64,000 bases of DNA from Cellulophaga lytica DSM 7489 (GCF_000190595.1 NC_015167.1:3642501-3706500), one strand, 5' to 3'. Numbered from the stretch's first letter, positions 42,734 through 51,586 are shown. Numbers and translations: made by a program. The notes: generated from the sequence alone by a model not told the origin.

Positions 42734-43981
42734 ATGAATAAAAACGTAATAATCATTGGTGCAGGAATAATAGGTTTAAGTACAGCTTATTATCTTGTAA
42801 AAGAAGGCCATCAAGTATCAATAATCGATAAGTCTAATTTCTCAAGCGGGGCATCTTATGTTAATGCTGGTTATATAACACCTAGTCATTTTATTCCGTT
42901 AGCAGCTCCAGGAATGATTAATAAAGGGATTAAGTGGATGTTTAATCCAACTAGTCCTTTTTATATAAAACCCCGTTTAAATGCTGATTTTTTAAATTGG
43001 ACTTGGGCGTTTAAAAAATCTGCTACTGCCTCTAAAGTGGAAAAAGCAATTCCCGTAATTAAAGCTATTAATCTTTTAAGTAGAGATTTATATGAAGATA
43101 TTAAAGAATCTAACACTTTTAATTTTCATTATGAACGTAAAGGTTTATTAATGTGCTATCAATCTGATAAAGTTGGTGAAGCAGAATGGAAGATCGGTAA
43201 ACGTGGAATTGAAGAAGGTTTAGGTGTTAAAAATTTAACTAAAAAAGAAGTGGATGTTCTAGAACCAAATGCAAACCTGAATATTAAAGGTGCTATTTAT
43301 TTTGATTCAGATGCACATATGACTCCAACAGATTTTATGCCAGAAATGGTAAAGTTTTTAAAGACAAAAGGAGTTATTTTTTATGCTAATGAAGATGTAA
43401 AAGATATTGAGGTAACAAACCGAACAGTTTCAAAAATAATAACAAACAAACAAAAATTAAAAGCTGATGAAGTTGTTTTAGCAGCTGGAAGTTGGAGCCC
43501 ATTATTGACTAAAAAACTAGGCTTACAAATTCCAATACAAGCAGGGAAAGGATACAGAATTAATGTAAACAGAGAAACAGGAATTACAATTCCCGCAATA
43601 CTATGCGAAGCAAAAGTAGCTGTTACTCCAATGCAAGGATTTACACGTTTTGCTGGCACAATGGAAATGGCTGGCATTAATCATAATATTAATCCAATGA
43701 GAGTACAGACTATTGCCAATGCAGCAAAAAATTATTATACTAATTTGAATATTACTGTAGCAGAAAAACGGTCTGCAGACTGCGGCTTGAGACCTTGCTC
43801 TCCAGATGGTTTACCTTACATTGGTAAATCTTCTAAATGTAATAATTTAACAATTGCAACTGGACACGCGATGATGGGTTGGAGTTTAGGACCAGCAACA
43901 GGAAAGTTAGTTTCCGAAATAATTTCAGAAAAAAAGACTACTTTAGATTTAAGTTCATTTAATCCCGACAGAAGATTTTAA
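42734..43981 (+). CDS. FAD-dependent D-hydroxyproline dehydrogenase
   Basis: 415 residues, DadA/DAAO family. The FAD-binding Rossmann start is VIIIGAGIIGLSTAYYL with Asp at the end of the second strand (IIDKS). The C-terminal FAD segment contains GLRPCSPDGLPYIGKS and TGHAMMGWSLGPATGK. It would oxidise cis-4-hydroxy-D-proline to delta-1-pyrroline-4-hydroxy-2-carboxylate and pass electrons to the respiratory chain. Encoded 1 bp after the epimerase gene. Last gene of the catabolic operon. Confidence 0.9.
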   Translation: MNKNVIIIGAGIIGLSTAYYLVKEGHQVSIIDKSNFSSGASYVNAGYITPSHFIPLAAPGMINKGIKWMFNPTSPFYIKPRLNADFLNWTWAFKKSATASKVEKAIPVIKAINLLSRDLYEDIKESNTFNFHYERKGLLMCYQSDKVGEAEWKIGKRGIEEGLGVKNLTKKEVDVLEPNANLNIKGAIYFDSDAHMTPTDFMPEMVKFLKTKGVIFYANEDVKDIEVTNRTVSKIITNKQKLKADEVVLAAGSWSPLLTKKLGLQIPIQAGKGYRINVNRETGITIPAILCEAKVAVTPMQGFTRFAGTMEMAGINHNINPMRVQTIANAAKNYYTNLNITVAEKRSADCGLRPCSPDGLPYIGKSSKCNNLTIATGHAMMGWSLGPATGKLVSEIISEKKTTLDLSSFNPDRRF

Positions 43982-44352
43982 ATGAGACTCGACTCAATTC
44001 CTAATATTTCATTACAAAACAATTGATGCTTGAACAATAGTTTTTTAGCACTAATTCTTTATTTAAAAGTAATTTTGTGATGCTATGGCATTTTTATGAT
44101 TGAGAAATAAGTGTGTTTTAAAAAGTAATTCTTTAAATAAGTTAATATGCCATAAAGAATATGACTGAAAAGGGATGAATAATTTCTACAAACTTTATTT
44201 AAAATAGAAATTATAATAAGTTTAATCAATTGAATTCATTAATCCAATTATTATTTTAAAGCGTAATATTAAAAATATTATACAACAATAAGAAAACATA
44301 GTATTACACCTTATTTACACCTTAACAGCTCTAAGGCACTGTATTTAAAGGA
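43982..44352. other. Gene-free right end of element B
   Basis: 371 bp of AT-rich DNA without an ORF. A TATGGCA (44084-44090) / TGCCATA (44148-44154) inverted repeat is the only clear structure. No terminator with a T tract was seen after the hydroxyproline operon. Confidence 0.6.
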
Positions 44353-44378
44353 TTGCTAATTTCTGTATTGGGAAGTAA
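44353..44378 (+). repeat. attR: second copy of the 26-bp mnmE end
   Basis: Exact duplicate of 13629-13654, including the last six codons of mnmE and its stop. It marks the right edge of the tandem insertion, and chromosomal genes start at the next base. Confidence 0.9.
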
Positions 44379-45083
44379 TTAATTAAACTTAATAATCTCC
44401 ATAATTTCACGTTTATAGGTAATACCTATAGGAATAGATTTTTGCTGTATTATCAAACAATCTTTATCTATTGTTTTTATTTTATTTATTGCTACAATAT
44501 AAGATTTATGAGAGCGAACAAATAAACTTGAAGGCAATTGCTTTTCAAGTTCTGTTGTAGTAATTGTTACTACATAGGTACGCTTCATAGTATACACTTT
44601 TACGTAGTTTCCATAGCTTTGTGTAAAAAGAATATCATCTAACAATATAGTAACCATATCGCTACCTATTTTAAGAGAGATGTCTTTTGCTTCTTCTTTT
44701 GGTTCTGGACTATTCTCAATAGCATTTTTATCCTCAAAATGTGCTATTGCTTTTAAAAACCTTGGATAAAAAATGGGTTTTAATAAATAGTCTATCACTC
44801 CATATTCATAACTTTCTAATGCAAACTCGCTATACGCCGTGGTTAAAATTGTTTTTGGCTTATTAGGTAGTGTTTTTAGCAACTCCATACCTGTAACTTC
44901 TGGCATATCAATATCTAAAAACATTAAATCTACAGGATTATTTGTAAGATATTGCATAGCTTCTAACCCATTATACAGCTGATGTTCTAACGACAAAAAA
45001 GGATTTTTGTTAATGTAGTCCGAAAGCACATAATGCGCTGCTGGTTCATCATCAACAATTATACATTTAATTTTAGTTGTCAT
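44379..45083 (-). CDS. LytTR-type response regulator
   Basis: 234 residues. The receiver domain (1-120) has the acidic pair VDDEPAA, phosphorylated Asp in MFLDIDMPEVTG, Thr/Ser in ILTTAYS and Lys in DYLLKPI. The C-terminal LytTR DNA-binding domain (about 140-234) has FTQSYGNYVKVYT and FVRSHKSYIVAINKI. It overlaps the histidine kinase gene by 11 bp, so the two are coupled. Its stop codon directly abuts the attR repeat, so the insertion lies at the end of this operon. Confidence 0.95.
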   Translation of the reverse strand: MTTKIKCIIVDDEPAAHYVLSDYINKNPFLSLEHQLYNGLEAMQYLTNNPVDLMFLDIDMPEVTGMELLKTLPNKPKTILTTAYSEFALESYEYGVIDYLLKPIFYPRFLKAIAHFEDKNAIENSPEPKEEAKDISLKIGSDMVTILLDDILFTQSYGNYVKVYTMKRTYVVTITTTELEKQLPSSLFVRSHKSYIVAINKIKTIDKDCLIIQQKSIPIGITYKREIMEIIKFN

Positions 45084-46128
45084 TCTGCTTTGTTGTTAGG
45101 TTGATATGTAAATTCACCAAAAACTCATCTTCTTCTGTTATTTTTATGGTATGATGGTTATGATAAATTAACGACAAACGTTTTAAGGTATTTTTAAGTC
45201 CAATTTTAGTAGAATCTATTTTTCGTTTCTTTTTCGGAATACTATTTTTCACCACAAATGATAATTGACCCTCTTTTACATCTATAGTAATGTTTACGAA
45301 ACATTTTTCTGCTGATGCGGTTCCGTGTTTAAATGCATTTTCTACGAACACAATTAACATCATTGGTGCAATTTTATATGCATTTGGATGGTCTATAGAA
45401 CTCGTAAAACTAATATCGCATCGGTAACCAACACGTTCTTTTTCTAACTCTACGTAGCTTTTTAAAAACTCAATTTCTTGCTCTAAAACCACAGTAGATG
45501 TATCGCTACATTCTAACTGGTAACGCATTAATTGCGATGTATGCATTATTAAATCTGGAACACGCTCTGGGTATTTTAAACTAATACCGTACAACGTATT
45601 AAAGGTATTGAATAAAAAATGCGGATTTAATTGCTCTTTTAAAGAGGATAATTGTGCGTTTTTACTCAGCAGCTTTTTATTATCTTCTCGCTTACTATTT
45701 CGATAAAACTTGAATATTAAACTAATAGAAACAATACAGATTAAACTTACCATTAAAGTTCCTGCTTGGTACGTATAGCTTTTTTGTGCTATAGATTTAT
45801 ATAAAAAACAGTTTTTATAAATCCAAAGCGTAACAGAATGGTACGTTATTATTGTAAAAACACCTAATAAACCTATACTTGCTAAAATATAAAGTAAAGG
45901 TTGCTGCTTTTTTAACAGAATAGGTAATAAAAATGCGCGGTTAATTTGTGCGTGAATGTAAAGCAATAAAAAATAGCAAAAACCTGTAAGTAAGCTTCGC
46001 CAATTATGAATCAATATCCAATCGTTGAGGGTAAAAAGCACAAACGAAATAAGTAAAATAAACAGCTCTTGCGACCATTTGTTTTCTACTATTTTACTTA
46101 CATATTTATTCATAACCCACTTTTTCAT
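45073..46128 (-). CDS. LytS-type sensor histidine kinase (His_kinase family)
   Basis: 351 residues; MNKYVS at residue 6 is an alternative start. Four hydrophobic segments (about 20-40, 43-60, 78-100, 120-145) anchor it in the inner membrane. A cytoplasmic His_kinase domain follows, with the phosphoacceptor box QLNPHFLFNTFNTLYGIS and an ATPase N box VENAFKHG. No extracellular sensor domain of note. Partner of the LytTR regulator encoded downstream with an 11-bp overlap. Confidence 0.93.
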   Translation of the reverse strand: MKKWVMNKYVSKIVENKWSQELFILLISFVLFTLNDWILIHNWRSLLTGFCYFLLLYIHAQINRAFLLPILLKKQQPLLYILASIGLLGVFTIITYHSVTLWIYKNCFLYKSIAQKSYTYQAGTLMVSLICIVSISLIFKFYRNSKREDNKKLLSKNAQLSSLKEQLNPHFLFNTFNTLYGISLKYPERVPDLIMHTSQLMRYQLECSDTSTVVLEQEIEFLKSYVELEKERVGYRCDISFTSSIDHPNAYKIAPMMLIVFVENAFKHGTASAEKCFVNITIDVKEGQLSFVVKNSIPKKKRKIDSTKIGLKNTLKRLSLIYHNHHTIKITEEDEFLVNLHINLTTKQNDN

Positions 46129-46168
46129 ACAAAAAAACCAATTTTAATTAAGAAAAAGCTAAAAAATA

Positions 46169-46187
46169 TGACGAGTTCAATTCGTCA
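46169..46187. promoter_or_regulatory. Inverted repeat TGACGA / TCGTCA upstream of the LytS gene
   Basis: Arms 46169-46174 and 46182-46187, 41 bp before the kinase start on the minus strand. A second TGAC...GTCA pair follows about 46194-46209. Possible binding site for the LytTR regulator or for control of the divergent nitroreductase gene. Confidence 0.4.
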
Positions 46188-46422
46188 TTTGATGACTTTA
46201 GTTGGTCATAAAATTCCAACATTAACAAATCTTGCTTTCTACTTTTGCAACATAAAATCAAAGTGTTTTGTGTGTTATTAAACACTTTAAAACTCTTGTC
46301 ACTTTTATAATTAGGCTTGCAGCGCAGCAAAGTTAAGGACTAGTAGTTGGTATACACAAGAATGTTTAACCATTCTTTTAAAATGTAATCTTAAAACTAA
46401 TATTAATATTTAAAAAAAATAA

Positions 46423-47175
46423 ATGATGAAAAAAACTATTTTAATCTTGACAGTTGGTGTAGGACTTTTAGCAGCCTGTACTTCAAAAGAAAAAGAAGAA
46501 ACAACAAAAAATGCTGTTGGAACTCAAATTATTGAAGATTTGAGTAATCGCTATACATCAAAAGCATACGATAAAACAAAACGCGTTTCAGCCGAAGATC
46601 TAGCAACAATAGAAGAAGTATTACGCTTATCGCCTTCCTCTATAAACTCACAACCATGGAAATTTATCGTTATTAAGAGTGATGAAGCAAAACAGCGTCT
46701 GGCAAAAACTTTTGAGAAGTATAAATTTAATCAACCACACGCTACCAGTGCTTCAGAAATTATTCTTTTTGCGAATAAAGTACATTATAGCAAAGAGGAT
46801 TTCAAAAAACGATTAGACGCTAGTATGGCTGCTGGGCGTATGAATCAAAAAGGGTATGACAAAATGCTAACAAATGCATTTAAATTTGCTGAAATGACAG
46901 CCGATGAAAACGGAAACAATAGTCATTGGACAAAAGCGCAATCTTACATTGCTTTGGGTAACGTACTGCACACATTGGCACGCTTAAAAATCGATTCTAC
47001 ACCAATGGAAGGTGTAGATGCGGATGAAATTAAGAAAGAATTTGCCAAAGAGTTAGGAGATGATTACGAATGTACTTTTGCTTTAGCAATTGGTTATCAC
47101 AACGATGGAAAAGATTACAACCGTAAATTGCCTAAAGCACGATTGGCAAAAGAAGATGTAATTCTTGAACTTTAA
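46423..47175 (+). CDS. Nitroreductase-family protein with lipoprotein signal
   Basis: 250 residues. Residues 1-19 form a lipoprotein signal with lipobox LLAAC (Cys at residue 19), followed by a charged spacer. From about 40 it is an NfsB-like nitroreductase: FMN-binding RYTSKAYD, LRLSPSSINSQPWKFIVI, and the C-terminal ALAIGYHNDGKDYNRKLPKAR. Nitroreductases are normally cytoplasmic, so a lipid anchor is unusual. The start could be the first or second of two adjacent ATGs. Followed by its own terminator. Confidence 0.85.
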   Translation: MMKKTILILTVGVGLLAACTSKEKEETTKNAVGTQIIEDLSNRYTSKAYDKTKRVSAEDLATIEEVLRLSPSSINSQPWKFIVIKSDEAKQRLAKTFEKYKFNQPHATSASEIILFANKVHYSKEDFKKRLDASMAAGRMNQKGYDKMLTNAFKFAEMTADENGNNSHWTKAQSYIALGNVLHTLARLKIDSTPMEGVDADEIKKEFAKELGDDYECTFALAIGYHNDGKDYNRKLPKARLAKEDVILEL

Positions 47176-47195
47176 TTAAAAGTATTTTTTATTAG

Positions 47196-47234
47196 ATGTA
47201 GAGGTTATTTATGAATTTCCTCTACATTTTTTTT
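47196..47234 (+). terminator. Terminator after nitroreductase gene
   Basis: Perfect 9-bp stem ATGTAGAGG / CCTCTACAT followed by T residues. Confidence 0.88.
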
Positions 47235-47319
47235 AATAAAAATTTCATTGCCAAAAGTAAATTCCCAAAATAAAAATAATCCTAATACCAGAGAGTTCTA
47301 ATCAAATTGGAAAACTTGT

Positions 47320-48657
47320 ATGAATAAAATAAAACTATCACTCGCCATATCAATTACGCTTATCACAATAATTTGGTTTTTGACAAATACACTGCTGTAT
47401 ATTCCGTTTGATTCTAACTTGTTTACTAAAAGTTTGGATCAATATACCGGAATTATTGCCTTTTCTGCTATGACTTTTTCAATGCTATTGGCAACGCGTC
47501 CCTTATGGATTGAGAAACACTTAGGCGGACTTGATAAAATTTACCGTCTGCATAAATGGCTTGGTATTCTTGCATTCTCATTTTCTATTCTGCACTGGTT
47601 AGTATCAAAATTGCCAGAATGGTGGTTGTATTTAGATAGGTTAATAATTTTAGATGCTACCTCTGGTGCCACTGTGTCCTCAGCTGAACCTGGCGCATTT
47701 GAAGAGTTTCTGGAATCTATTGAATCTCTGGGGCTTCAAGTAGGTGAATATGCTTTTTATTTAACGGTTCTGTTTCTAATTATGGCCTTACTAAAAAAGA
47801 TACCTTATCGTTTTTTTGCAAAAACACACATTGCAATGGCAGTAATATATTTAGCCTTAGTTTTTCATGCTTTTGCACTAATGTATATTGATTATTGGAC
47901 GGAGCCCATTGGTATAACAATGGCAATTATGATGCTAGTAGGAACAGTTTCTTCGTTTATTGTTCTTTTAGGGCAAGTGGGAAAAAAACAAAAGTCTCAA
48001 GGTACTATTCAGTCTATTAACACATATCCCGATATGAATATGTTTGAATTAATAGTAAAAAGTGATAAATGGAAAGGACATAACGAAGGCCAATTTGCGT
48101 TTTTAAAATTTGAAAAAAAAGAGCCATACCATCCTTTTACAATTAGTTCGTCTTGGGATTCAAAAACTAAAAATATTAGCTTTACAATTAAGGCTCTTGG
48201 AAGATACACTAATAATTTGTCTAATAAATTAAAAATAGGCGATTTTATAGTGCTTGAAGGTGCTTATGGCAATTTTACTTTTAACGACAAAAAAGAAAGT
48301 CAAATTTGGATAGCTGGAGGTGTAGGTATCACACCATTTTTAGCCCGAATGGAGCGTTTAGCAAAACTGGATAATAAGCAAAAAATTGATTTTTTCTACT
48401 CCGCTATGAAATTAGATGCTAATTTTAAGAAAAAGTTAGAGCAAGTCTCAGCAGAAGCCAACATCAATTTACATGTATTTGAAACCTCTAAATCAGCTCT
48501 AATATCTGGAGAACATATTCGAAATTCTGTTTTAAGCTGGAAATCTGCAAGTGTTTGGTTTTGTGGTCCTTCAAAAATGGGAAAATCAATAAAAAAAGAC
48601 TTTAAACAAAATGATTTTAATTCAAAATTTCATCAAGAATTATTTGAGATGCGCTAA
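47320..48657 (+). CDS. Ferric reductase-like membrane oxidoreductase with FAD/NAD domain
   Basis: 445 residues. The first about 215 residues hold six hydrophobic helices of the ferric reductase-like type with candidate heme His (RLHKWLGILAFSFSILHW, KTHIAMAVIYLALVFHAFAL). The C-terminal part is a ferredoxin-reductase module: FAD-binding HPFTISSS and nucleotide-binding GGVGITPFLARM, ending with WFCGPSKMGKS. It should carry electrons from NAD(P)H through FAD and heme across the membrane to metal or another acceptor outside. The preceding exported nitroreductase is a possible acceptor or partner (inference). Confidence 0.88.
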   Translation: MNKIKLSLAISITLITIIWFLTNTLLYIPFDSNLFTKSLDQYTGIIAFSAMTFSMLLATRPLWIEKHLGGLDKIYRLHKWLGILAFSFSILHWLVSKLPEWWLYLDRLIILDATSGATVSSAEPGAFEEFLESIESLGLQVGEYAFYLTVLFLIMALLKKIPYRFFAKTHIAMAVIYLALVFHAFALMYIDYWTEPIGITMAIMMLVGTVSSFIVLLGQVGKKQKSQGTIQSINTYPDMNMFELIVKSDKWKGHNEGQFAFLKFEKKEPYHPFTISSSWDSKTKNISFTIKALGRYTNNLSNKLKIGDFIVLEGAYGNFTFNDKKESQIWIAGGVGITPFLARMERLAKLDNKQKIDFFYSAMKLDANFKKKLEQVSAEANINLHVFETSKSALISGEHIRNSVLSWKSASVWFCGPSKMGKSIKKDFKQNDFNSKFHQELFEMR

Positions 48658-48751
48658 TGTTTAGAAGGGCTAACGAATGATATTTTGTTTAATCATTAAC
48701 AAAGAGGAAAAGATAAAGACGAACAAACTTGTAGTTATATGCTTTTAAAAA

Positions 48752-48778
48752 AAACCGCCATAAATGATGAGGCGGTTT
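48752..48778. terminator. Terminator after ferric reductase-like gene
   Basis: Perfect 8-bp stem AAACCGCC / GGCGGTTT with an 11-nt loop and flanking A and T runs. From here to 49109 there is no gene. That gap contains only the promoter-like elements listed next. Confidence 0.9.
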
Positions 48779-48970
48779 TATAATATTATTTTCATCTACT
48801 TACCAACTTTACTTATGCAAAATAGGAATTAAATGTTTCAATAAAGTTTAAAACAACCCATAAAATTATAGCTATTTAGTAGTAAAAAAGAATAGCAAAA
48901 TCTTATAAAAATTATTTTTTTAATTGAATGAATAATATTTATTATACAATCTAAAACTGATTTATTAGCT

Positions 48971-49018
48971 TATTTTTGGTTATTGTAAGTTGTTACAACT
49001 AACATTAGTATCAACTTA
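48971..49018 (+). promoter_or_regulatory. -7 box plus palindrome upstream of the 77-residue gene
   Basis: TATTTTTG (48971-48978) fits TAnnTTTG. Just downstream, AGTTGT-T-ACAACT (48988-49000) is a perfect palindrome and TAAGTTG (48986) pairs with CAACTTA (49012-49018). A repressor bound there would cover the transcription start. Confidence 0.45.
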
Positions 49019-49109
49019 TAATAGCAACTCATTTTTTTATTGAAAACAATTGAATCTTTGATTAATTAAAAACTACAACTAGTTTTATTTACTACTGAAC
49101 AACAACAAG

Positions 49110-49343
49110 ATGATTATACAACAAGAAGAAAAATTTAAAGAAGTACTCGCTAAAATAGAAGGTAAAATTAACGAACAGAGTTTTTTTAATAAGTTCTTAG
49201 AGTTGTATCCTGAGGTTTGGAAAAAACATAAAATAACCTATTCTAAATTTACTAGAAGTAAAAAATTTGGACAAAAAATACCCTTGCCAAAGCCAGAAAT
49301 ATCCTTACGTAAAGAAATTAGATTGTTTTTACAAAAACAATAA
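49110..49343 (+). CDS. Small conserved-looking protein, unknown
   Basis: 77 residues, soluble and basic, with one helical half (EEKFKEVLAKIEGKINEQSFFNKFLE) and a Lys-rich tail (KFTRSKKFGQKIPLPKPEI). It has a credible promoter and a strong terminator 1 bp after the stop, which supports it as a real gene. No family recognised. Confidence 0.6.
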   Translation: MIIQQEEKFKEVLAKIEGKINEQSFFNKFLELYPEVWKKHKITYSKFTRSKKFGQKIPLPKPEISLRKEIRLFLQKQ

Positions 49344-49369
49344 AAAACCGAGCAAAAGACTCGGTTTTT
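49343..49369. terminator. Bidirectional terminator
   Basis: Perfect 10-bp stem AAAAACCGAG / CTCGGTTTTT between convergent genes. Confidence 0.9.
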
Positions 49370-49389
49370 CTTTATAAAATAAGTTATTT

Positions 49390-50604
49390 CTAGTGCTCTA
49401 TATCGTATTCCAATATTTTAAATTGATATGGTGTTATACCTAAATTAAATTCTTTAACAACTTCCATTTCCTCTAAGTTACACTTTATAATTTTTTCTTC
49501 TGACGGAATAGATATGTATAAAGAATCATCAAAATAATCTATATTACTAGTAACAGATCCGTGGCCATCAGATTCTATATCCATTGTAATAGATAATTTA
49601 CCTTCATATACAACAGAATTAGATATTACATTGGTAACTTTAATATCTCCACTTTTTGTTAAACTTAAAACCTCTTTTTTATCTCTAGAAACCATACATT
49701 TAAATAATTCTGCAGTTTCATGTATTGGTGTAATTTCCTCACTATTTATATTAATAAAGTAAGCACCTTTACTAGAGGTATATCCAACAAAAATAGCATC
49801 AGAAGTTGTACCTAGTATACTTCCAAACCATACGTTTTCTTCAAAATTAGTTGGGTAATCAATAATTTTTTGTTCTCCGTTGTCTTTTACAACCAGCACA
49901 CCGGTATTAGAACCAAAAAGAGCCGTTGTGTTGTTACCTGCACTACCGTGAATTCCGGAGGTACTTAAACTTTGTTCTTCTTTTGACACAACTTCACCAT
50001 CTTGATTTATAATATGTACTTTTTCAGGCAAAACAGCTCCGTTTCCTAAATTTGTAACTGCTATGTTTCCGTTTTTAAAAATTACCATTGCTCCATGATG
50101 TGCAGTAGTGCCTGTTGGTATATTTTTAACAGTTGTACTATTCTCTATAGTTTTTTCTTTAAAAATACTTAGAGTAGCATCTCCGTCATTATAAACAGCG
50201 ACATAATCTTGTTCAGATTTAAAGTGTGTTGGCTTTTGACTTTCAAATTTTATAGCTCCAAAACCAGTTTCTCCTAAATTATGACTATGGTCTCCGTGGT
50301 CAATTTCTCCACCAATATTAAATGTTTCTGTATAGTTATTATCTCTATGCGTTATAACAGCATACCTACCAGATTCTGTAACATATACACTACCTTTTGC
50401 ATAAGATGCTTGGTAAGCTGTAACTTCTTCATTATCTACATTAATAAAATTTAATGTAGCAGAATTTGCATCAGAAATTAGTAATGATGCGTTTTTATGT
50501 TCATCATTATGATCTACATCGTCATTTACGCTGTCATCATCTTTAGAGCAAGCTGTAAATAAAGCAGATATAGCTAAAAGAGGTAATAAATAAGTCTTTT
50601 TCAT
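49390..50604 (-). CDS. His-rich beta-propeller lipoprotein, AztD-like zinc-binding protein
   Basis: 404 residues from ATG 50604 (a longer frame to 50670 would translate the promoter). Lipoprotein signal with lipobox LFTAC, then an Asp/His-rich linker (DDDSVNDDVDHNDEHKN). The rest is repetitive beta-strand sequence consistent with a seven-bladed propeller. Conserved His motifs HGDHSHN, TTAHHGAM and GIHGSAGN resemble those of AztD-type periplasmic zinc chaperones. Likely stores or hands over zinc on the outside of the cell. The Fur-type operator over its promoter supports metal control. AztD assignment is from memory of motifs. Confidence 0.7.
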   Translation of the reverse strand: MKKTYLLPLLAISALFTACSKDDDSVNDDVDHNDEHKNASLLISDANSATLNFINVDNEEVTAYQASYAKGSVYVTESGRYAVITHRDNNYTETFNIGGEIDHGDHSHNLGETGFGAIKFESQKPTHFKSEQDYVAVYNDGDATLSIFKEKTIENSTTVKNIPTGTTAHHGAMVIFKNGNIAVTNLGNGAVLPEKVHIINQDGEVVSKEEQSLSTSGIHGSAGNNTTALFGSNTGVLVVKDNGEQKIIDYPTNFEENVWFGSILGTTSDAIFVGYTSSKGAYFININSEEITPIHETAELFKCMVSRDKKEVLSLTKSGDIKVTNVISNSVVYEGKLSITMDIESDGHGSVTSNIDYFDDSLYISIPSEEKIIKCNLEEMEVVKEFNLGITPYQFKILEYDIEH

Positions 50605-50629
50605 TTGTGTGTTTTTAATTATTAATGCA

Positions 50630-50668
50630 CAAATATATGCAAATGAATCATTAACGCAACAAAGTTGC
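50630..50668 (-). promoter_or_regulatory. Full -33/-7 promoter overlapped by a Zur-like palindrome
   Basis: On the minus strand, TTG (50657-50659) is exactly 19 bp upstream of TATATTTG (50630-50637), an ideal Bacteroidota promoter 26 bp before the ATG. The palindrome GCAAC-AAA-GTTGC (50656-50668), flanked by AT, covers the -33 element. A regulator bound there would block RNA polymerase. The site looks like those of Fur-family zinc regulators. Confidence 0.65.
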
Positions 50669-50802
50669 ATTTATTTATATCTGTAAATAAATAATTAAAA
50701 AAATAACTTTTACAGGCTGCTTGGTTAAACAAAAAAGAGAGAAAATACACGTCTTTAGACTAAAATAAACATACATTAGTTTAAAAAACACAATACTTAC
50801 AA

Positions 50803-51336
50803 ATGTCATTAGATTTAATTTATACCAAAACAGACAAGTTTATTTTATCTAAAATTAATACTAGTTATAAAGTTTGGCAAGACAAATTATATTACTACAA
50901 AACCTCATTAAACTTTACAAATTTAGAGGAATTAGTCATTTTTTTAAAGGTTGATTATAAACTATCTGATAAAAATAAATCAGAAATATTTAACTATGTA
51001 AACAATAGTAACCAAGATTTTTTTGAGTTATCTGTACTTGATAATAACATAAGTATTAAGCAAATACACTTACAACTATTAAAATCTAAAGATACCCTTA
51101 TACATTGGGAAGATTGGTTTTATATATTTAGTAAAACAAGTACAAACCATTACCATTTATGGGTTTTTCTTGGCGGTATTGCAAACCAAGTTAGAGAAAT
51201 AAGGTTGAATGCTGCACAAGTTAGTGATTGGGAAGATTTAGGTATTCCATTTATAAAAACCTTAGCTACAGATCTACAGTTAAAAGAGTCTAAAGTTTAT
51301 AAAGAAGCAATTACAGAAAATAGAAGAATACTATAA
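50803..51336 (+). CDS. Protein of unknown function
   Basis: 177 residues, acidic to neutral, soluble, no signal peptide. Notable aromatic segments are HWEDWFYIFSKTSTNHYHLWVF and SDWEDLG. The N-terminal half is helical with many Lys. It starts in the gap after the divergent AztD-like gene, and 250 bp of gene-free DNA follow it. I do not recognise a family. Confidence 0.65.
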   Translation: MSLDLIYTKTDKFILSKINTSYKVWQDKLYYYKTSLNFTNLEELVIFLKVDYKLSDKNKSEIFNYVNNSNQDFFELSVLDNNISIKQIHLQLLKSKDTLIHWEDWFYIFSKTSTNHYHLWVFLGGIANQVREIRLNAAQVSDWEDLGIPFIKTLATDLQLKESKVYKEAITENRRIL

Positions 51337-51586
51337 TGTAGCCCAAAACACATATAAGAACCTTTATTTTTAAACAAGTAATATTGCCTGTTTAATGCCT
51401 ATGTGTTTTTACTATTACCACGTTATTTTACTTTTTTTCATTAAAAACTAAAACAGAATATATGTCAAATACTCACGAAAATATATTATAATCTAAACAA
51501 AAAACATTGCGGTATTTAGATACGCCAAGTATAAAGTACATTTAAAAAAGATAATAACACTACCATAAAACAAAACCTTTTTAATT

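Larger units (their letters stand above)
34914..44378 (+). mobile_element. Integrated element B (truncated integrase, AbiE, hydroxyproline catabolism)
   Basis: About 9.5 kb between the junction core and the right-hand 26-bp repeat. It begins, like element A, with phased repeats, a zinc-ribbon/HTH gene and an integrase gene, but the integrase lacks its catalytic half and is joined to an hsdM remnant. The cargo is an AbiE pair and five hydroxyproline catabolism genes. It has no replication or transfer genes and probably cannot move without help. Confidence 0.8.
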
